Source: DAIDKA01 sp035487155
GTDB lineage: Bacteria > Pseudomonadota > Gammaproteobacteria > Steroidobacterales > Steroidobacteraceae
Assembly (NCBI GenBank): GCA_035487155.1
Contig: DATHMK010000090.1
Location: forward strand, 1-64,000
Length of the DNA: 64,000 nt
Direction of reading: 5' to 3'
Below are positions 51,104 through 59,545 of the stretch, piece by piece (within the stretch, counting starts at the first letter, position 1; each line of letters begins with the position of its first letter). Both the position numbers and the translations under genes were made by a program. The notes beneath the pieces were generated by a model. It saw only the letters and a list, made by a program, of their open reading frames with translations. It was not told where the DNA came from and ran no database searches.

Positions 51104-52744
51104 CTAACGCCTGCGTCCGATCAGTATCCATGCCGCCCCGAGAACCAGCATGCTCCAGCCCGGCCAGCTTTCCTGCTGCCCCAGGGCCAGCCAGACCACG
51201 CCGCCCAGCAGGATGGCCGAGCCGATGGTGACGGCTTCGCGGCGCCGGGCCGAGTGCTCCAGGATTCGCGCCAGTGAACGGCTCACCGACTCATCCAGGC
51301 GTACGCCGGTACGTGCGCTACGGGATTGCCGCACCGCGTCCTTGACCACGGCCGGCAGGTCATTCACCGCTTCGAGCAGGTCCGGCCATTGCTGGCGCAG
51401 GTTATGGAAGATGGCGCGCGGACCGATCCGCTCCCGCATCCAGGCGCGCAGCACCGGACCGGCCGTGCTCCAGACATCCAGATCCGGGTACAACTCGCGT
51501 CCCAGGCCCTCGACGTTGATCAGCGTCTTCTGCAGCAGTATCAGCTGCGGCTGAATGACCATGTCGAAGCGTCGGGCGATCTCGAACAGGCGCAACAACA
51601 CGTGTCCGTAGGAAATCTCCTTCAACGGCCGATTGAAGATCGGCTCGCATACGGTGCGTACCGCGGACTCCATTTCCGAGACGCGGGTGCCGGGCGGTAC
51701 CCAGCCGGATTCGACGTGCAGCGTGGCCACGCGCCGGTAGTCGCGGTCCAGGACCGCCAGGAAGTTGCTCGCCAGGTAGTACTGGTCGCGCAGGTCCAGG
51801 GTGCCGATGATGCCGAAGTCGATGGCCGCATAGCGCGGGTTGGCCGGGTCCTCGACCAGCACGAAGATGTTGCCCGGGTGCATGTCGGCATGGAAAAAGT
51901 TGTGGCGGAACACCTGCGTGAAGAAGATCCGCACGCCGTTTTCGGCCAGCTTGCGAAAATCCGTCCCCAGCGCTCGCAGGCGCTCCATGTCACTGATGAC
52001 GATGCCGTGGATGCGCTCGGTGACCAGCACATCCACACGGCAGTGATCCCAGTACACCTCCGGCACATGCAGCAGGTCCGAGCCTGCGAAATTGCGTTTC
52101 AGCTGCGAGGCATTGGCCGCCTCACGCATCAGATCCAGCTCATCGAGCACGGTCTTCTCGTACTCGGCGACCACCTCCAGCGGCCGCACGCGCCGGCTCT
52201 CCGGCCAGTATTTCTGGGCCAGATGTGCCAGGGCGTAAAACAGCTCCAGGTCGCGTTCGATCTGCGAGCGCACCCCTGGCCGCAGCACCTTGACGATCAC
52301 ATCCTGGCCGCCTGGCAGCGTGGCGCCGTGCACCTGAGCGATCGAGGCGGCGGCGATCGGTAGCTCCTCGAACTTCGCGAACATCTCCGACAGCGGCCGG
52401 CCATAGGAGCGCTCGAGACTTGCACGGGCCACGGCACCGGCGAAGGGGGGTACCCGGTCCTGCAGTTTCGCCAGCTCCTCGGCCACATCCGCCGGCAGCA
52501 GATCCCGGCGCGTGGAGACCGCCTGGCCGAACTTCACGAATATCGGTCCGAGTTCGATCAGTGCCAGACGCAGGTTCTCAGCGCGCGTACCGACGCGCCG
52601 GCGCGCCTGCCACACCCCGGGCGACAGCAGCAGCAACAGGCGCAGTGGGCGGTACAGATGCGTGGCGCGCACCAGCTCATCGAGCCGATGGCGCAGCAAC
52701 ACCCGTTGGATGCGCACCAGGCGCACAAACACGTGCAGCCTCAC
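51104..52744 (-). CDS. ubiB: Ubiquinone biosynthesis protein UbiB (ABC1/AarF atypical kinase)
   Basis: The 546-aa protein has the UbiB/ADCK features. The KxGQ motif is seen as KFGQAVSTRRDLLP, the Ala-rich loop as AAASIAQVHGA, and the catalytic loop and metal site as HADMHPGNIFV and AIDFGIIG. Two C-terminal helices anchor it in the membrane. It is an ATPase/kinase-like factor needed for ubiquinone synthesis. It shares ATGA with the ubiJ stop upstream. Confidence 0.93.
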   Translation of the reverse strand: MRLHVFVRLVRIQRVLLRHRLDELVRATHLYRPLRLLLLLSPGVWQARRRVGTRAENLRLALIELGPIFVKFGQAVSTRRDLLPADVAEELAKLQDRVPPFAGAVARASLERSYGRPLSEMFAKFEELPIAAASIAQVHGATLPGGQDVIVKVLRPGVRSQIERDLELFYALAHLAQKYWPESRRVRPLEVVAEYEKTVLDELDLMREAANASQLKRNFAGSDLLHVPEVYWDHCRVDVLVTERIHGIVISDMERLRALGTDFRKLAENGVRIFFTQVFRHNFFHADMHPGNIFVLVEDPANPRYAAIDFGIIGTLDLRDQYYLASNFLAVLDRDYRRVATLHVESGWVPPGTRVSEMESAVRTVCEPIFNRPLKEISYGHVLLRLFEIARRFDMVIQPQLILLQKTLINVEGLGRELYPDLDVWSTAGPVLRAWMRERIGPRAIFHNLRQQWPDLLEAVNDLPAVVKDAVRQSRSARTGVRLDESVSRSLARILEHSARRREAVTIGSAILLGGVVWLALGQQESWPGWSMLVLGAAWILIGRRR

Positions 52745-53340
52745 GGCATGGGGTACTCGAGCTTCTGGGCGAGCAGCTTCAGGCGCGCTTCGAGGCGATC
52801 GACGTCATCGCGCAGGATGTCGATCCCGTCCAGCAGCTGGCGGCCTTCGGCCCTGGGCACCAGATCGCGGCGTTCATGGGCCAGGTACTCGGCCGCATTG
52901 CGCACGGCGGTGCGTGCGGCGTGGTCACCGAAATCCGCCGCGGCGCGTGCCAGGCGTCCCAGATGATGCGCCGGTGCATCCCCGATCAGCTGCGCGAGCT
53001 CTTCCTCCGGATCGGGTTTGAGCAGCGCCAGAAGTTCGCTGAACTGCTGCGCGACTTGGGCATCGCCGCTGACGGTGCCCCCGGTGGCCGAGAGGTTCTG
53101 GGACTGTCCGGTGGCCAGGGCCAGGAGGCTGAACGGCCCGGCGCTGATGCGGGCGTCCGCGACCGTTCCCGAATCTCGCTTCAGATGCACTCGCGCCCCG
53201 CTGCTGGAGAGGATCACGGGGTCTGCGCCGGTCACGCTGACCGCGAGGCTGCGGCCGGCCAGCGCCGTCGCCAGGGCCTGGGCGCGCGGCGAGCGCGGCA
53301 GGGAACGATTCAGCAACTTTTCGATACTCGACAGCAACAT
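52741..53340 (-). CDS. ubiJ: Ubiquinone biosynthesis accessory factor UbiJ (SCP2 domain)
   Basis: The 199-aa protein has an SCP2-like sterol-carrier domain (about 15-120) and a C-terminal coiled coil (ILRDDVDRLEARLKLLAQKLE). UbiJ organises the cytoplasmic Ubi complex with lipid intermediates. Its gene normally lies between ubiE and ubiB; here it overlaps ubiB by four bases, but ubiE lies 1.9 kb away beyond two opposite-strand genes. Confidence 0.88.
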   Translation of the reverse strand: MLLSSIEKLLNRSLPRSPRAQALATALAGRSLAVSVTGADPVILSSSGARVHLKRDSGTVADARISAGPFSLLALATGQSQNLSATGGTVSGDAQVAQQFSELLALLKPDPEEELAQLIGDAPAHHLGRLARAAADFGDHAARTAVRNAAEYLAHERRDLVPRAEGRQLLDGIDILRDDVDRLEARLKLLAQKLEYPMP

Positions 53341-53422
53341 CGTTGAGAAGCCCGTGGCAGCACAGCGCCCAAGTGCCGGTGTACATTATCAATTATTCAG
53401 CACCCGCGAGGCGAACAACCCA

Positions 53423-53980
53423 TTGAGCGCTATTCCCGGGCCCGCCGTGGCCCTCATTCCGTTCGCGGCCGATCCGCCCTGCGCCGTCCGCGGGATCGAG
53501 GTGCGCGTCGCGCGGCCCGAACCGGCAACGCTGGTGCTGGAGTACGAACTGCTCGGCAACCTTGCCGGGGTACGTATCGGGGACGGCGCCCCTGCGAGGG
53601 GCGCCATGGCGGGTCCGACGGATGGCCTGTGGCGCCATACCTGCATGGAGGTCTTTGTGGCCCATGCCCCGCCGGGCCACTATCTCGAGTTCAACCTGGC
53701 CCCGACAGGCCAGTGGGCGGCGTACCGCTTTTCCGGTTACCGTTCGGGTATGGCACCCCTTGGCCAAATCAGCGCGCCGCGCATCGAGCTTAGGACCCGC
53801 GCCGACCGGCTGCTGCTGAGCGCCGCCATCGAGCTGCCCGCCGATCTGACCGGCGCGCTGCGACTGGGGATCACGACCGTCGTCGAAGACACCCAGGGGC
53901 GGCTGGGTTATTGGGCCCTGCACCATGCCGGGGAGCGGCCTGATTTTCACCACCCCGACAGCTTTACCTTCGAGATCTAG
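53423..53980 (+). CDS. DOMON-like domain protein
   Basis: A 185-aa beta-rich protein. Its core reads LWRHTCMEVFVAHAPPGHYLEFNLAPTGQWAAYRFSGYR, and it ends in the pattern LGYWALHHAGERPDFHHPDSF, characteristic of DOMON-like/carbohydrate-binding-type proteins of proteobacteria. The function is unknown. TTG 53423 is the best start (GAGG about ten bases upstream); no ATG is in frame. It is two bases upstream of the NamZ-type gene, so they form one unit. Confidence 0.75.
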   Translation: MSAIPGPAVALIPFAADPPCAVRGIEVRVARPEPATLVLEYELLGNLAGVRIGDGAPARGAMAGPTDGLWRHTCMEVFVAHAPPGHYLEFNLAPTGQWAAYRFSGYRSGMAPLGQISAPRIELRTRADRLLLSAAIELPADLTGALRLGITTVVEDTQGRLGYWALHHAGERPDFHHPDSFTFEI

Positions 53981-53982
53981 CC

Positions 53983-55188
53983 ATGCGATTCGGCATTGAC
54001 CGGCTGCTGACCGAACCTGCGCTACGCAAGCCCCTGACGGGGCGGCGCGTGGCACTGCTGGCGCATCCGGCTTCGGTGACCCAGCGGCTCACGCACTCCC
54101 TGGATGCCCTGGCGGCCTGCGGTGATCTCACCCTGTCGGCGGCCTTCGGCCCGCAGCACGGCCTGCGCGGGGACAAGCAGGACAACATGATGGAGTCGGC
54201 CGATTATCGCGACCCGGTCCATGGCATCCCGGTGTTCAGCCTGTATGGCAGCGTGCGCCGGCCTACGGCGGCCATGATGGACAGCTTCGATGTGCTGCTG
54301 GTGGACCTTCAGGATCTTGGCTGCCGCATCTACACCTTCATCACCACCTTGCGCTATGTGCTGGAGGCCGCCGCGGCGCATGGCAAGTCGGTCTGGGTCC
54401 TGGACCGGCCCAATCCTGCCGGGCGTCCCATCGAGGGGCTGACCTTGAGAGCGGGATGGGAGAGCTTCGTGGGCGCCGGCGCGCTGCCCATGCGTCATGG
54501 CCTGACCCTCGGTGAGCTTGCGGGCTGGTTCGTTCGCACCCTGAAGCTCAATGTCGATTTCGAAGTGGTGCCCATGGAGGACTGGATGCCCGCACAGTCT
54601 CCGGGTTTTGGCTGGCCGCTGGGCGAGCGCTCCTGGGTGAACCCCAGTCCCAATGCCGCAAACCTTTGGATGGCGCGGGCCTATCCCGGCACGGTGATGC
54701 TCGAAGGAACGGTCTGGTCCGAAGGCCGTGGCACCACTCGCCCGCTGGAACTGTTCGGCGCGCCTGACCTGCCGGTCACCGAGCTTCTCATGCGCATGCA
54801 GCAGCTTGCCCCGCAGTGGCTGCGCGGTTGCCGGCTGCGCCCCTGCTGGTTCGAGCCCACTTTCCACAAGCACGTCGGGCGGTTGTGCGCGGGTGTGCAG
54901 ATCCATGTCGAGGATGGCGCCTACGAGCATGAACACTTCAAGCCCTGGCGGCTGCTGGCGCTGGCCTTCAAGGCCGCACGGCAACTGAGCCCGGATCAGC
55001 CGCTATGGCGGGACTTTCCCTATGAGTACGAGGTGGGCCGACTGCCCATCGACGTCATCAACGGCGGGGAGCTGCTGCGTCAGTGGGTCGATGACCCCGC
55101 GGCGCAGCCCGCTGACCTGGAGGCGCTCGCCGCGGTGGATGAGGCGGCCTGGCGCCAGGAGCGCAGCGCCTTCCTGCTCTATCCTTGA
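53983..55188 (+). CDS. Exo-beta-N-acetylmuramidase NamZ family protein (DUF1343)
   Basis: A 401-aa protein with the DUF1343 blocks: GRRVALLAHPAS, FGPQHGLRGDKQDNM, FDVLLVDLQDLGCRIYTFITT, VWVLDRPNPAGR and EGTVWSEGRGTTRPLELFGAP. The family includes NamZ, which removes MurNAc from the ends of peptidoglycan fragments. Unlike many members it shows no signal peptide, so it may act on recycled muropeptides in the cytoplasm. It is tightly coupled to the DOMON-like gene and converges on ubiE with a three-base gap. Confidence 0.88.
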   Translation: MRFGIDRLLTEPALRKPLTGRRVALLAHPASVTQRLTHSLDALAACGDLTLSAAFGPQHGLRGDKQDNMMESADYRDPVHGIPVFSLYGSVRRPTAAMMDSFDVLLVDLQDLGCRIYTFITTLRYVLEAAAAHGKSVWVLDRPNPAGRPIEGLTLRAGWESFVGAGALPMRHGLTLGELAGWFVRTLKLNVDFEVVPMEDWMPAQSPGFGWPLGERSWVNPSPNAANLWMARAYPGTVMLEGTVWSEGRGTTRPLELFGAPDLPVTELLMRMQQLAPQWLRGCRLRPCWFEPTFHKHVGRLCAGVQIHVEDGAYEHEHFKPWRLLALAFKAARQLSPDQPLWRDFPYEYEVGRLPIDVINGGELLRQWVDDPAAQPADLEALAAVDEAAWRQERSAFLLYP

Positions 55189-55191
55189 GAC

Positions 55192-55938
55192 TCAGTACTT
55201 GTAGCCGCGGTGAACCGCGACAATGCCGCCACTGAGATTGTGGTACTGGCAATCCTCGAGTTCCGACTCGCGCATGAGCGCCAGCAGTGTGTCCTGATCA
55301 GGATGCATGCGGATCGATTCGGCCAGGTACTGGTAGCTGGCCGAGTCCTTCGCCACCAGCTGTCCGATCCGTGGCAGCACATGGAATGAATAGGCGTCAT
55401 ACAGTGGCCGGATGGCCGCCGTGGGGCGCGAGAACTCGAGCACGATGAGCTGGCCGCCGGGCTTGAGGACGCGGCGCATCGAGCGCAACGCGGCCGACTT
55501 GTCCGTGACATTGCGCAGACCGAAGCCGATCGTGACGCAGTGGAAACTGTCATCGGCGAACGGCAGGTTCTCGGCGTTGGCCTGCAGGCAGCGCACGTTG
55601 CTCACCAGACCTTCATCGATGAGACGGTCACGACCCCTGGCCAGCATGGCTGCATTGATGTCCGTCAGGACCACCAGGCCTTGCGGACCGACCTGATGCG
55701 CCATGCCCACCGACAGATCCCCGGTGCCAGCTGCGACATCCAAGGCCTGCTGGCCGGGCCGCAGCTGGGTCAGCGCCAGCGTGAAGCGTTTCCACAGCCG
55801 ATGCACACCCGCTGACATCAGGTCGTTCATCAGGTCGTAGCGGCCGGCGACCGAATCGAAGACATCGCGCACGCGTCGGGCCTTGTCGGCGCGCGGCACG
55901 CTCTTAAAACCGAAGTCAGTGGGCTCTGTGTCGCTCAT
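55192..55938 (-). CDS. ubiE: Ubiquinone/menaquinone C-methyltransferase UbiE
   Basis: The 248-aa SAM-dependent methyltransferase has the family opening RVFDSVAGRYDLMNDLMS, the SAM motif LDVAAGTGDLS, IGFGLRNVTD, and FEVLEFSRP-type and YFxxLPxxG-type ends (VLEFSRPT, HVLPRIGQLVA). It methylates the quinone ring at C2. Length and blocks match E. coli UbiE. The DUF971 gene upstream on the same strand and ubiJ-ubiB downstream complete the usual cluster, interrupted here. Confidence 0.95.
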   Translation of the reverse strand: MSDTEPTDFGFKSVPRADKARRVRDVFDSVAGRYDLMNDLMSAGVHRLWKRFTLALTQLRPGQQALDVAAGTGDLSVGMAHQVGPQGLVVLTDINAAMLARGRDRLIDEGLVSNVRCLQANAENLPFADDSFHCVTIGFGLRNVTDKSAALRSMRRVLKPGGQLIVLEFSRPTAAIRPLYDAYSFHVLPRIGQLVAKDSASYQYLAESIRMHPDQDTLLALMRESELEDCQYHNLSGGIVAVHRGYKY

Positions 55939-55989
55939 AAGCGTTGTTTAGTCATCGCATAACAGATGAAAAGTCAAGCGTTGGTCTGT

Positions 55990-56144
55990 CAAGTCCCGCC
56001 GCAGTTTTTGTATCCGGAGTATTGCATTCCGCCCGCACTCGGGAGCATGATTCGCCCCGTTTCCCCGGGCTTAAGACCGGGGACAAAAATATAGAACGGG
56101 GGTCTTGTATTCCGGGGCCGGGCTTAACAGCTTGGCCCTTTTTT
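55990..56144 (+). ncRNA. Candidate small structured RNA between ubiE and DUF971
   Basis: This plus-strand stretch lies opposite to two minus-strand genes and is bounded by a strong terminator. It contains a long bulged stem in which CCCCGTT/AACGGGG (56055-56061 with 56095-56101) encloses TCCCCGG/CCGGGGA (56062-56068 with 56077-56083), then the terminator hairpin. No plus-strand protein gene ends nearby; the nearest, the NamZ-type gene, stops 0.8 kb upstream. The 5' end is uncertain and no clear promoter is seen. It is therefore either an independent small RNA or a structured 5' leader on the minus strand. Confidence 0.4.
56115..56144 (+). terminator. Strong intrinsic terminator (plus strand)
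   Basis: A 10-bp stem (GGGCC paired with GGCCC, two G-T pairs, then GCT/AGC) with a four-base loop spans 56115-56138 and is followed by six T (56139-56144). It points in the plus direction while the flanking genes are on the minus strand. Confidence 0.85.
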
Positions 56145-56511
56145 ATGCACCTCCGCCGCCATGCGCGACCGTTGCCGCGGCAACTCTTTCCCGGTACCGC
56201 TGCCAATTGGCTTCCCGGTCACGCCCCAGTTCGTACAGATACTTCCAGGTGTACAGACCGGTGTCGTGGCCGTCGTCGAACACCAGCTTCACCGCGTACT
56301 GGCCCACCGGCTCGACTGCCTTGATGCCGACCCCTGACTTGCCGGTGACGAGCACTTCCTGACCGGGCCCATGGCCCTTCACTTCCGCCGAAGGGGAGTG
56401 CACGCGCAGGTATTCGAAGGGCAGCTCGAAGACTGCGCCATCCTGGAAACTGACCTGCAGCAGCTTCGAGGTAGTGCGCAGCCGCAATTCGGTGGCGAGC
56501 GGTGAATCCAT
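56143..56511 (-). CDS. DUF971 family protein
   Basis: The 122-aa protein has the DUF971 pattern: ELRLRTTSKLLQVSFQDGAVFELPFEYLRVHSPSAE, then IKAVEPVGQYAVKLVFDDGHDTGLYTWKYLYELG. This beta-fold is also the N-terminal domain of gamma-butyrobetaine hydroxylase, but standalone copies have no known function. It commonly precedes ubiE in proteobacteria, as here, with the structured 200-base gap between them. Confidence 0.9.
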   Translation of the reverse strand: MDSPLATELRLRTTSKLLQVSFQDGAVFELPFEYLRVHSPSAEVKGHGPGQEVLVTGKSGVGIKAVEPVGQYAVKLVFDDGHDTGLYTWKYLYELGRDREANWQRYRERVAAATVAHGGGGA

Positions 56512-56523
56512 GGGCCGATTGTC

Positions 56524-58008
56524 TCACGCCAGCGCCGGCGCGCTCGCCACGAACTCGCGAACTTCCCCCGCCGCCAGGGGTGTGCTGATGAACTCGCCCT
56601 GCACCAGATCGCAGCCCATGGTCCGCAGCAGCTTTACGGCCGCTGCGCTTTCCACGCCTTCGGCGACCACCTTGAGCCCCATGTTGTGCGCGAGCTCGAT
56701 GGTCGATTTGACAATAGTGGCGTCGGCCGGCCGCTCATGGGCATGGGTGATGAAGGTGCGGTCGATCTTCAGCTGATCCAGCGGCAGCCGGCTCAATTGC
56801 GCCAGCGAGGAGTGGCCGGTACCGAAATCATCGATGGCGAAGCGCACGCCGGCGAGCTTCAGCAGGTGCATGTGGCGGGCGGCCAGGGTCGGATCGCGCA
56901 TGACCGCACTTTCGGTGATTTCCAGCACCAGGCGTGAGGGCTGCACGGCGCATTCGTGCAGGCGGGCCTGAATTTCCTCCACCAGCTGCGGATCCATGAT
57001 ATCCGGGGCCGACAGATTCACCGCCACGCTGATATCCAGCCCGGCCGCATTCCACTGCGCCATATGGCTGATCGCCTGCGTCAGGGCCCAGCTGGTGAGA
57101 TGACGCGCGCTGCCGGTGTGCTCGGCGATGGGCACGAACTCGGCAGGCGAGAGGTCACCGAGCTGCGGATGCTTCCAGCGCATCAGCGCCTCGAGCTGGG
57201 TGATGGTTCCCGTCGTCAGGTTCAACTCAGGCTGGAACACCAGTCGCAGCGCGTCGGTCTCGATGGCCGTGCGCAGGCCGGCGGCCAGCTGCAGCCGCCG
57301 CCGCTGCTCCTCGTCGCGCCCGACCCGATAGGGGGAGACGAGGTTGCGGGCCGCCAGCGCGTCCTCGAGCGCGATCTGCGCCCGGCGCATCAGTTCACGC
57401 GAGGCCTTGCCGTGATCCGGGTACTGACTGAAACCCGCCTGCACCTGGACATCCAGGCTCACGTCCGGCAGATGCAGGCCGGCATGAATGACCCCGACCA
57501 GCTGTCGCGCCAGCAGCGCCGCCCGTTCGCTGGTGCAGGAGTGAAGGATGATCAGGAACTGGCTGGCCGAGAGCCGCGCGACCAGGTCCGAGGGATCGAT
57601 GTTCTGACGCAGGCGGCGCGCCACTTCGCGCAGCGCCTCATCCCCGACATGATGGCCCAGGGCGGCATTGATCTCGCGGACGTTGCACACCTCCACGATC
57701 ACCAGCGCAAAGGGGTCCCAGGCGCTGCTGCCCAGCAGCGTGTCGATGTGGTCTTCGGCGAGTGCTCGGTTCGGCAGTCCGGTGAGTGGGTCCTGGTAGG
57801 CCACATCGCGCAGCCGCGCCACGACGCGCATGGTACGCACCAGCAGTTTCACCAGCAGACCCAGCGCGACGGCCGCGGCCAGCGCCGCCAGCGCCACGAA
57901 ATCCAGCCGCTGTGCCTGCGCCGCAGTACCGGCCAGCAGGCCCAGGGCCAGCGTCGCGGCAATGAGGCCGGCTATCGCGACATACATGCGGCGCTGGATA
58001 CGGTCCAT
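56524..58008 (-). CDS. EAL-domain cyclic di-GMP phosphodiesterase with a degenerate GGDEF domain
   Basis: A 494-aa membrane protein with two N-terminal helices (about 8-30 and 38-60). Its GGDEF domain begins DPLTGLPNRALAEDH, but the signature is SASQF instead of GGDEF, so it should not make c-di-GMP. The EAL domain is intact: LEALMRW, EITESAVM, DDFGTGHSSL, KIDRTF and AEGVES. It should therefore hydrolyse c-di-GMP, with the dead GGDEF possibly binding GTP. It lies 12 bases upstream of the DUF971 gene on the coding strand. Confidence 0.9.
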   Translation of the reverse strand: MDRIQRRMYVAIAGLIAATLALGLLAGTAAQAQRLDFVALAALAAAVALGLLVKLLVRTMRVVARLRDVAYQDPLTGLPNRALAEDHIDTLLGSSAWDPFALVIVEVCNVREINAALGHHVGDEALREVARRLRQNIDPSDLVARLSASQFLIILHSCTSERAALLARQLVGVIHAGLHLPDVSLDVQVQAGFSQYPDHGKASRELMRRAQIALEDALAARNLVSPYRVGRDEEQRRRLQLAAGLRTAIETDALRLVFQPELNLTTGTITQLEALMRWKHPQLGDLSPAEFVPIAEHTGSARHLTSWALTQAISHMAQWNAAGLDISVAVNLSAPDIMDPQLVEEIQARLHECAVQPSRLVLEITESAVMRDPTLAARHMHLLKLAGVRFAIDDFGTGHSSLAQLSRLPLDQLKIDRTFITHAHERPADATIVKSTIELAHNMGLKVVAEGVESAAAVKLLRTMGCDLVQGEFISTPLAAGEVREFVASAPALA

Positions 58009-58087
58009 TTCAACTGCTCAGGTTCATTTGCCGTGGGAATGGTAGACTGCGGCGCTTCAATTTCAGTGTATTTCGAAAGGTGTAAGC

Positions 58088-58207
58088 ATGGGCAAGGGAG
58101 ATCCACGATCCAAGCGTGGCAAGATCTACAAGGGTTCCTTCGGCAAGACCCGTCCGAAGGATCCGTCCAAGAAGAAAAAGGCCGCGAAGCGCGCCATCAA
58201 GAAGTAG
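58088..58207 (+). CDS. Small ribosomal protein bTHX
   Basis: A 39-residue, Lys/Arg-rich protein beginning MGKGDPRSKRGKIYKGSFGKTRP and ending in a Lys-rich tail. The MGKGD...RGKI..GS.GK.RP pattern is that of the bTHX/PSRP family of the 30S subunit, which sits in the head near the 16S rRNA. AAAGGTG upstream of ATG 58088 is a good ribosome binding site. It is divergent from the phosphodiesterase gene, and its 3' end overlaps the converging purN gene by 11 bases. Confidence 0.9.
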   Translation: MGKGDPRSKRGKIYKGSFGKTRPKDPSKKKKAAKRAIKK

Positions 58208-58817
58208 CGCCCGACTGTAAATGCGGTGGCGGTTTGAGCCTGCCCGCGGCCGCCGCCGCCAGCACCTGGATGACCAGTTCGCGCTCGGCCGCCTGCACCC
58301 GCAGCGCCAGCGAATCCGCTGAATCACCGCTGTGCACGGGCACCTGTACCTGCGCAATCACCGCGCCCGTATCGTAGTTTTCATCGACCCAATGCACGCT
58401 GGCCCCTGAGCTGCGGCGTCCCGCCGCGAGCACCGCCCGGTGCACGTTCAGGCCGAACATTCCCTGGCCACCGAATTCCGGCAGCAGCGCCGGGTGGGTA
58501 TTGATGATCCGCCCGGCAAAGCCGGCCAGGGTCGCAGGACCCAGGCGCTTCATGTACCCGGCCAGCAGCACCCAGTCGCTGGCGTACTCGCGCAAGGTTG
58601 CGCTCAGCGCCTGATCCAGCGCCTGGGGGCCACCCGCGCTGGCCACGGACAGATGCCGTGCCGGCACCCCGGCCTCGCGGGCCCGTCGCAGGGCTCCGGC
58701 ACCCGCGTTATTACTGATCACGACCCCCACGCGGGCCGGCAGCCGGCCGCCGGCACAGGCATCCAGCACCGCCTGCAGGGTGGTGCCCTCGCCCGAAGCC
58801 ATTACGGCAATATTCAT
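58197..58817 (-). CDS. purN: Phosphoribosylglycinamide formyltransferase
   Basis: A 206-aa enzyme transferring formyl from 10-formyl-THF to GAR in purine synthesis. It has the SGEGTTLQAVLDAC phosphate loop (usually SGxGSNLQ), the catalytic Asn-His in IINTHPALLPEFGG, and the Asp in VHWVDENYDTG. It starts MNIAVMASG at ATG 58817, although the preceding sequence lacks a clear ribosome binding site. It stands alone, divergent from the HNH nuclease gene, rather than next to purM as in E. coli. Confidence 0.9.
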   Translation of the reverse strand: MNIAVMASGEGTTLQAVLDACAGGRLPARVGVVISNNAGAGALRRAREAGVPARHLSVASAGGPQALDQALSATLREYASDWVLLAGYMKRLGPATLAGFAGRIINTHPALLPEFGGQGMFGLNVHRAVLAAGRRSSGASVHWVDENYDTGAVIAQVQVPVHSGDSADSLALRVQAAERELVIQVLAAAAAGRLKPPPHLQSGATS

Positions 58818-58866
58818 CGGAAGTGCGTTGAATTCCTGCACAAAGCTGTCATATCTTACAGTACCT

Positions 58867-59538
58867 ATGCTGGGTATCGACTTGGACAAAGCCGATCACG
58901 GCTACCATTCCGACCTGCGCATCGTCCCGCATGGGACCCGCGGGCTCTCCCAACTCGTCCTGCGAACGGACATTGCGGGCATGCCGCTGGAGTGGATCGA
59001 CTATCGGGAGGCCGCCCGGCTGTATCACCAGGAGCAGGTGGCCTACACCTGCGGCTCCACGCTGTATCCCCTGTACGGCGGCGTCAACGCCCGTACCGGG
59101 CGGCGCACCGTGCTGGATGTCAATTCCATCGTCGCGACCATCGGTCACACCGGCAATCCCGGCAACTGCCGTCACGACTATGTGCCGCCGCTGAACAACC
59201 AGACCCTGTTCCGGCGCGACGCCTACCTGTGCCTGTACTGCGCACAGCGTTTCCCCGCCCGCGAGCTGTCCCGCGATCATGTGCGGCCCTTCAGCCAGGG
59301 TGGCCAGGACACCTGGATGAACGTGGTGACAGCCTGCCGTCGCTGCAACAACCACAAGGCCTCGCGCACCCCCGAACAGGCGAAGATGCAATTGATCGCG
59401 GTGCCGTTCACACCGACGTATGCCGAATACATCTTCCTCAAGGGCCGGCGTGTCCTCGCCGACCAGATGGAATACCTGATCGCGCATTTTCCGCGCAGCA
59501 GTCCGCTGCACGACCGCATCCAGCGCTGGCTGGCCTGA
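58867..59538 (+). CDS. HNH endonuclease family protein
   Basis: The 223-aa protein ends in a classic HNH core: two zinc-type Cys pairs (CLYC and CRRC), the His in SRDHVRPFSQGG, and the catalytic Asn/His region VVTACRRCNNHKASR. The N-terminal 110 residues are not assigned. Proteins of this size and type are common housekeeping-linked genes in proteobacteria with unproved substrates. ATG 58867 is the only good start, with no clear ribosome binding site. It is not flanked by a restriction or mobile element. Confidence 0.85.
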   Translation: MLGIDLDKADHGYHSDLRIVPHGTRGLSQLVLRTDIAGMPLEWIDYREAARLYHQEQVAYTCGSTLYPLYGGVNARTGRRTVLDVNSIVATIGHTGNPGNCRHDYVPPLNNQTLFRRDAYLCLYCAQRFPARELSRDHVRPFSQGGQDTWMNVVTACRRCNNHKASRTPEQAKMQLIAVPFTPTYAEYIFLKGRRVLADQMEYLIAHFPRSSPLHDRIQRWLA

Positions 59539-59545
59539 TGCGCAC

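Noticed and set aside
49811..51277. 488-codon open frame opposite the MATE transporter gene
   Set aside because: Gln/His/Asp-rich translation is typical of the reverse of membrane-helix codons, not a real protein.
56956..58377. 473-codon plus-strand frame across the EAL gene and into bTHX
   Set aside because: Shadow of the minus-strand phosphodiesterase; it also crosses the bTHX gene in another frame.
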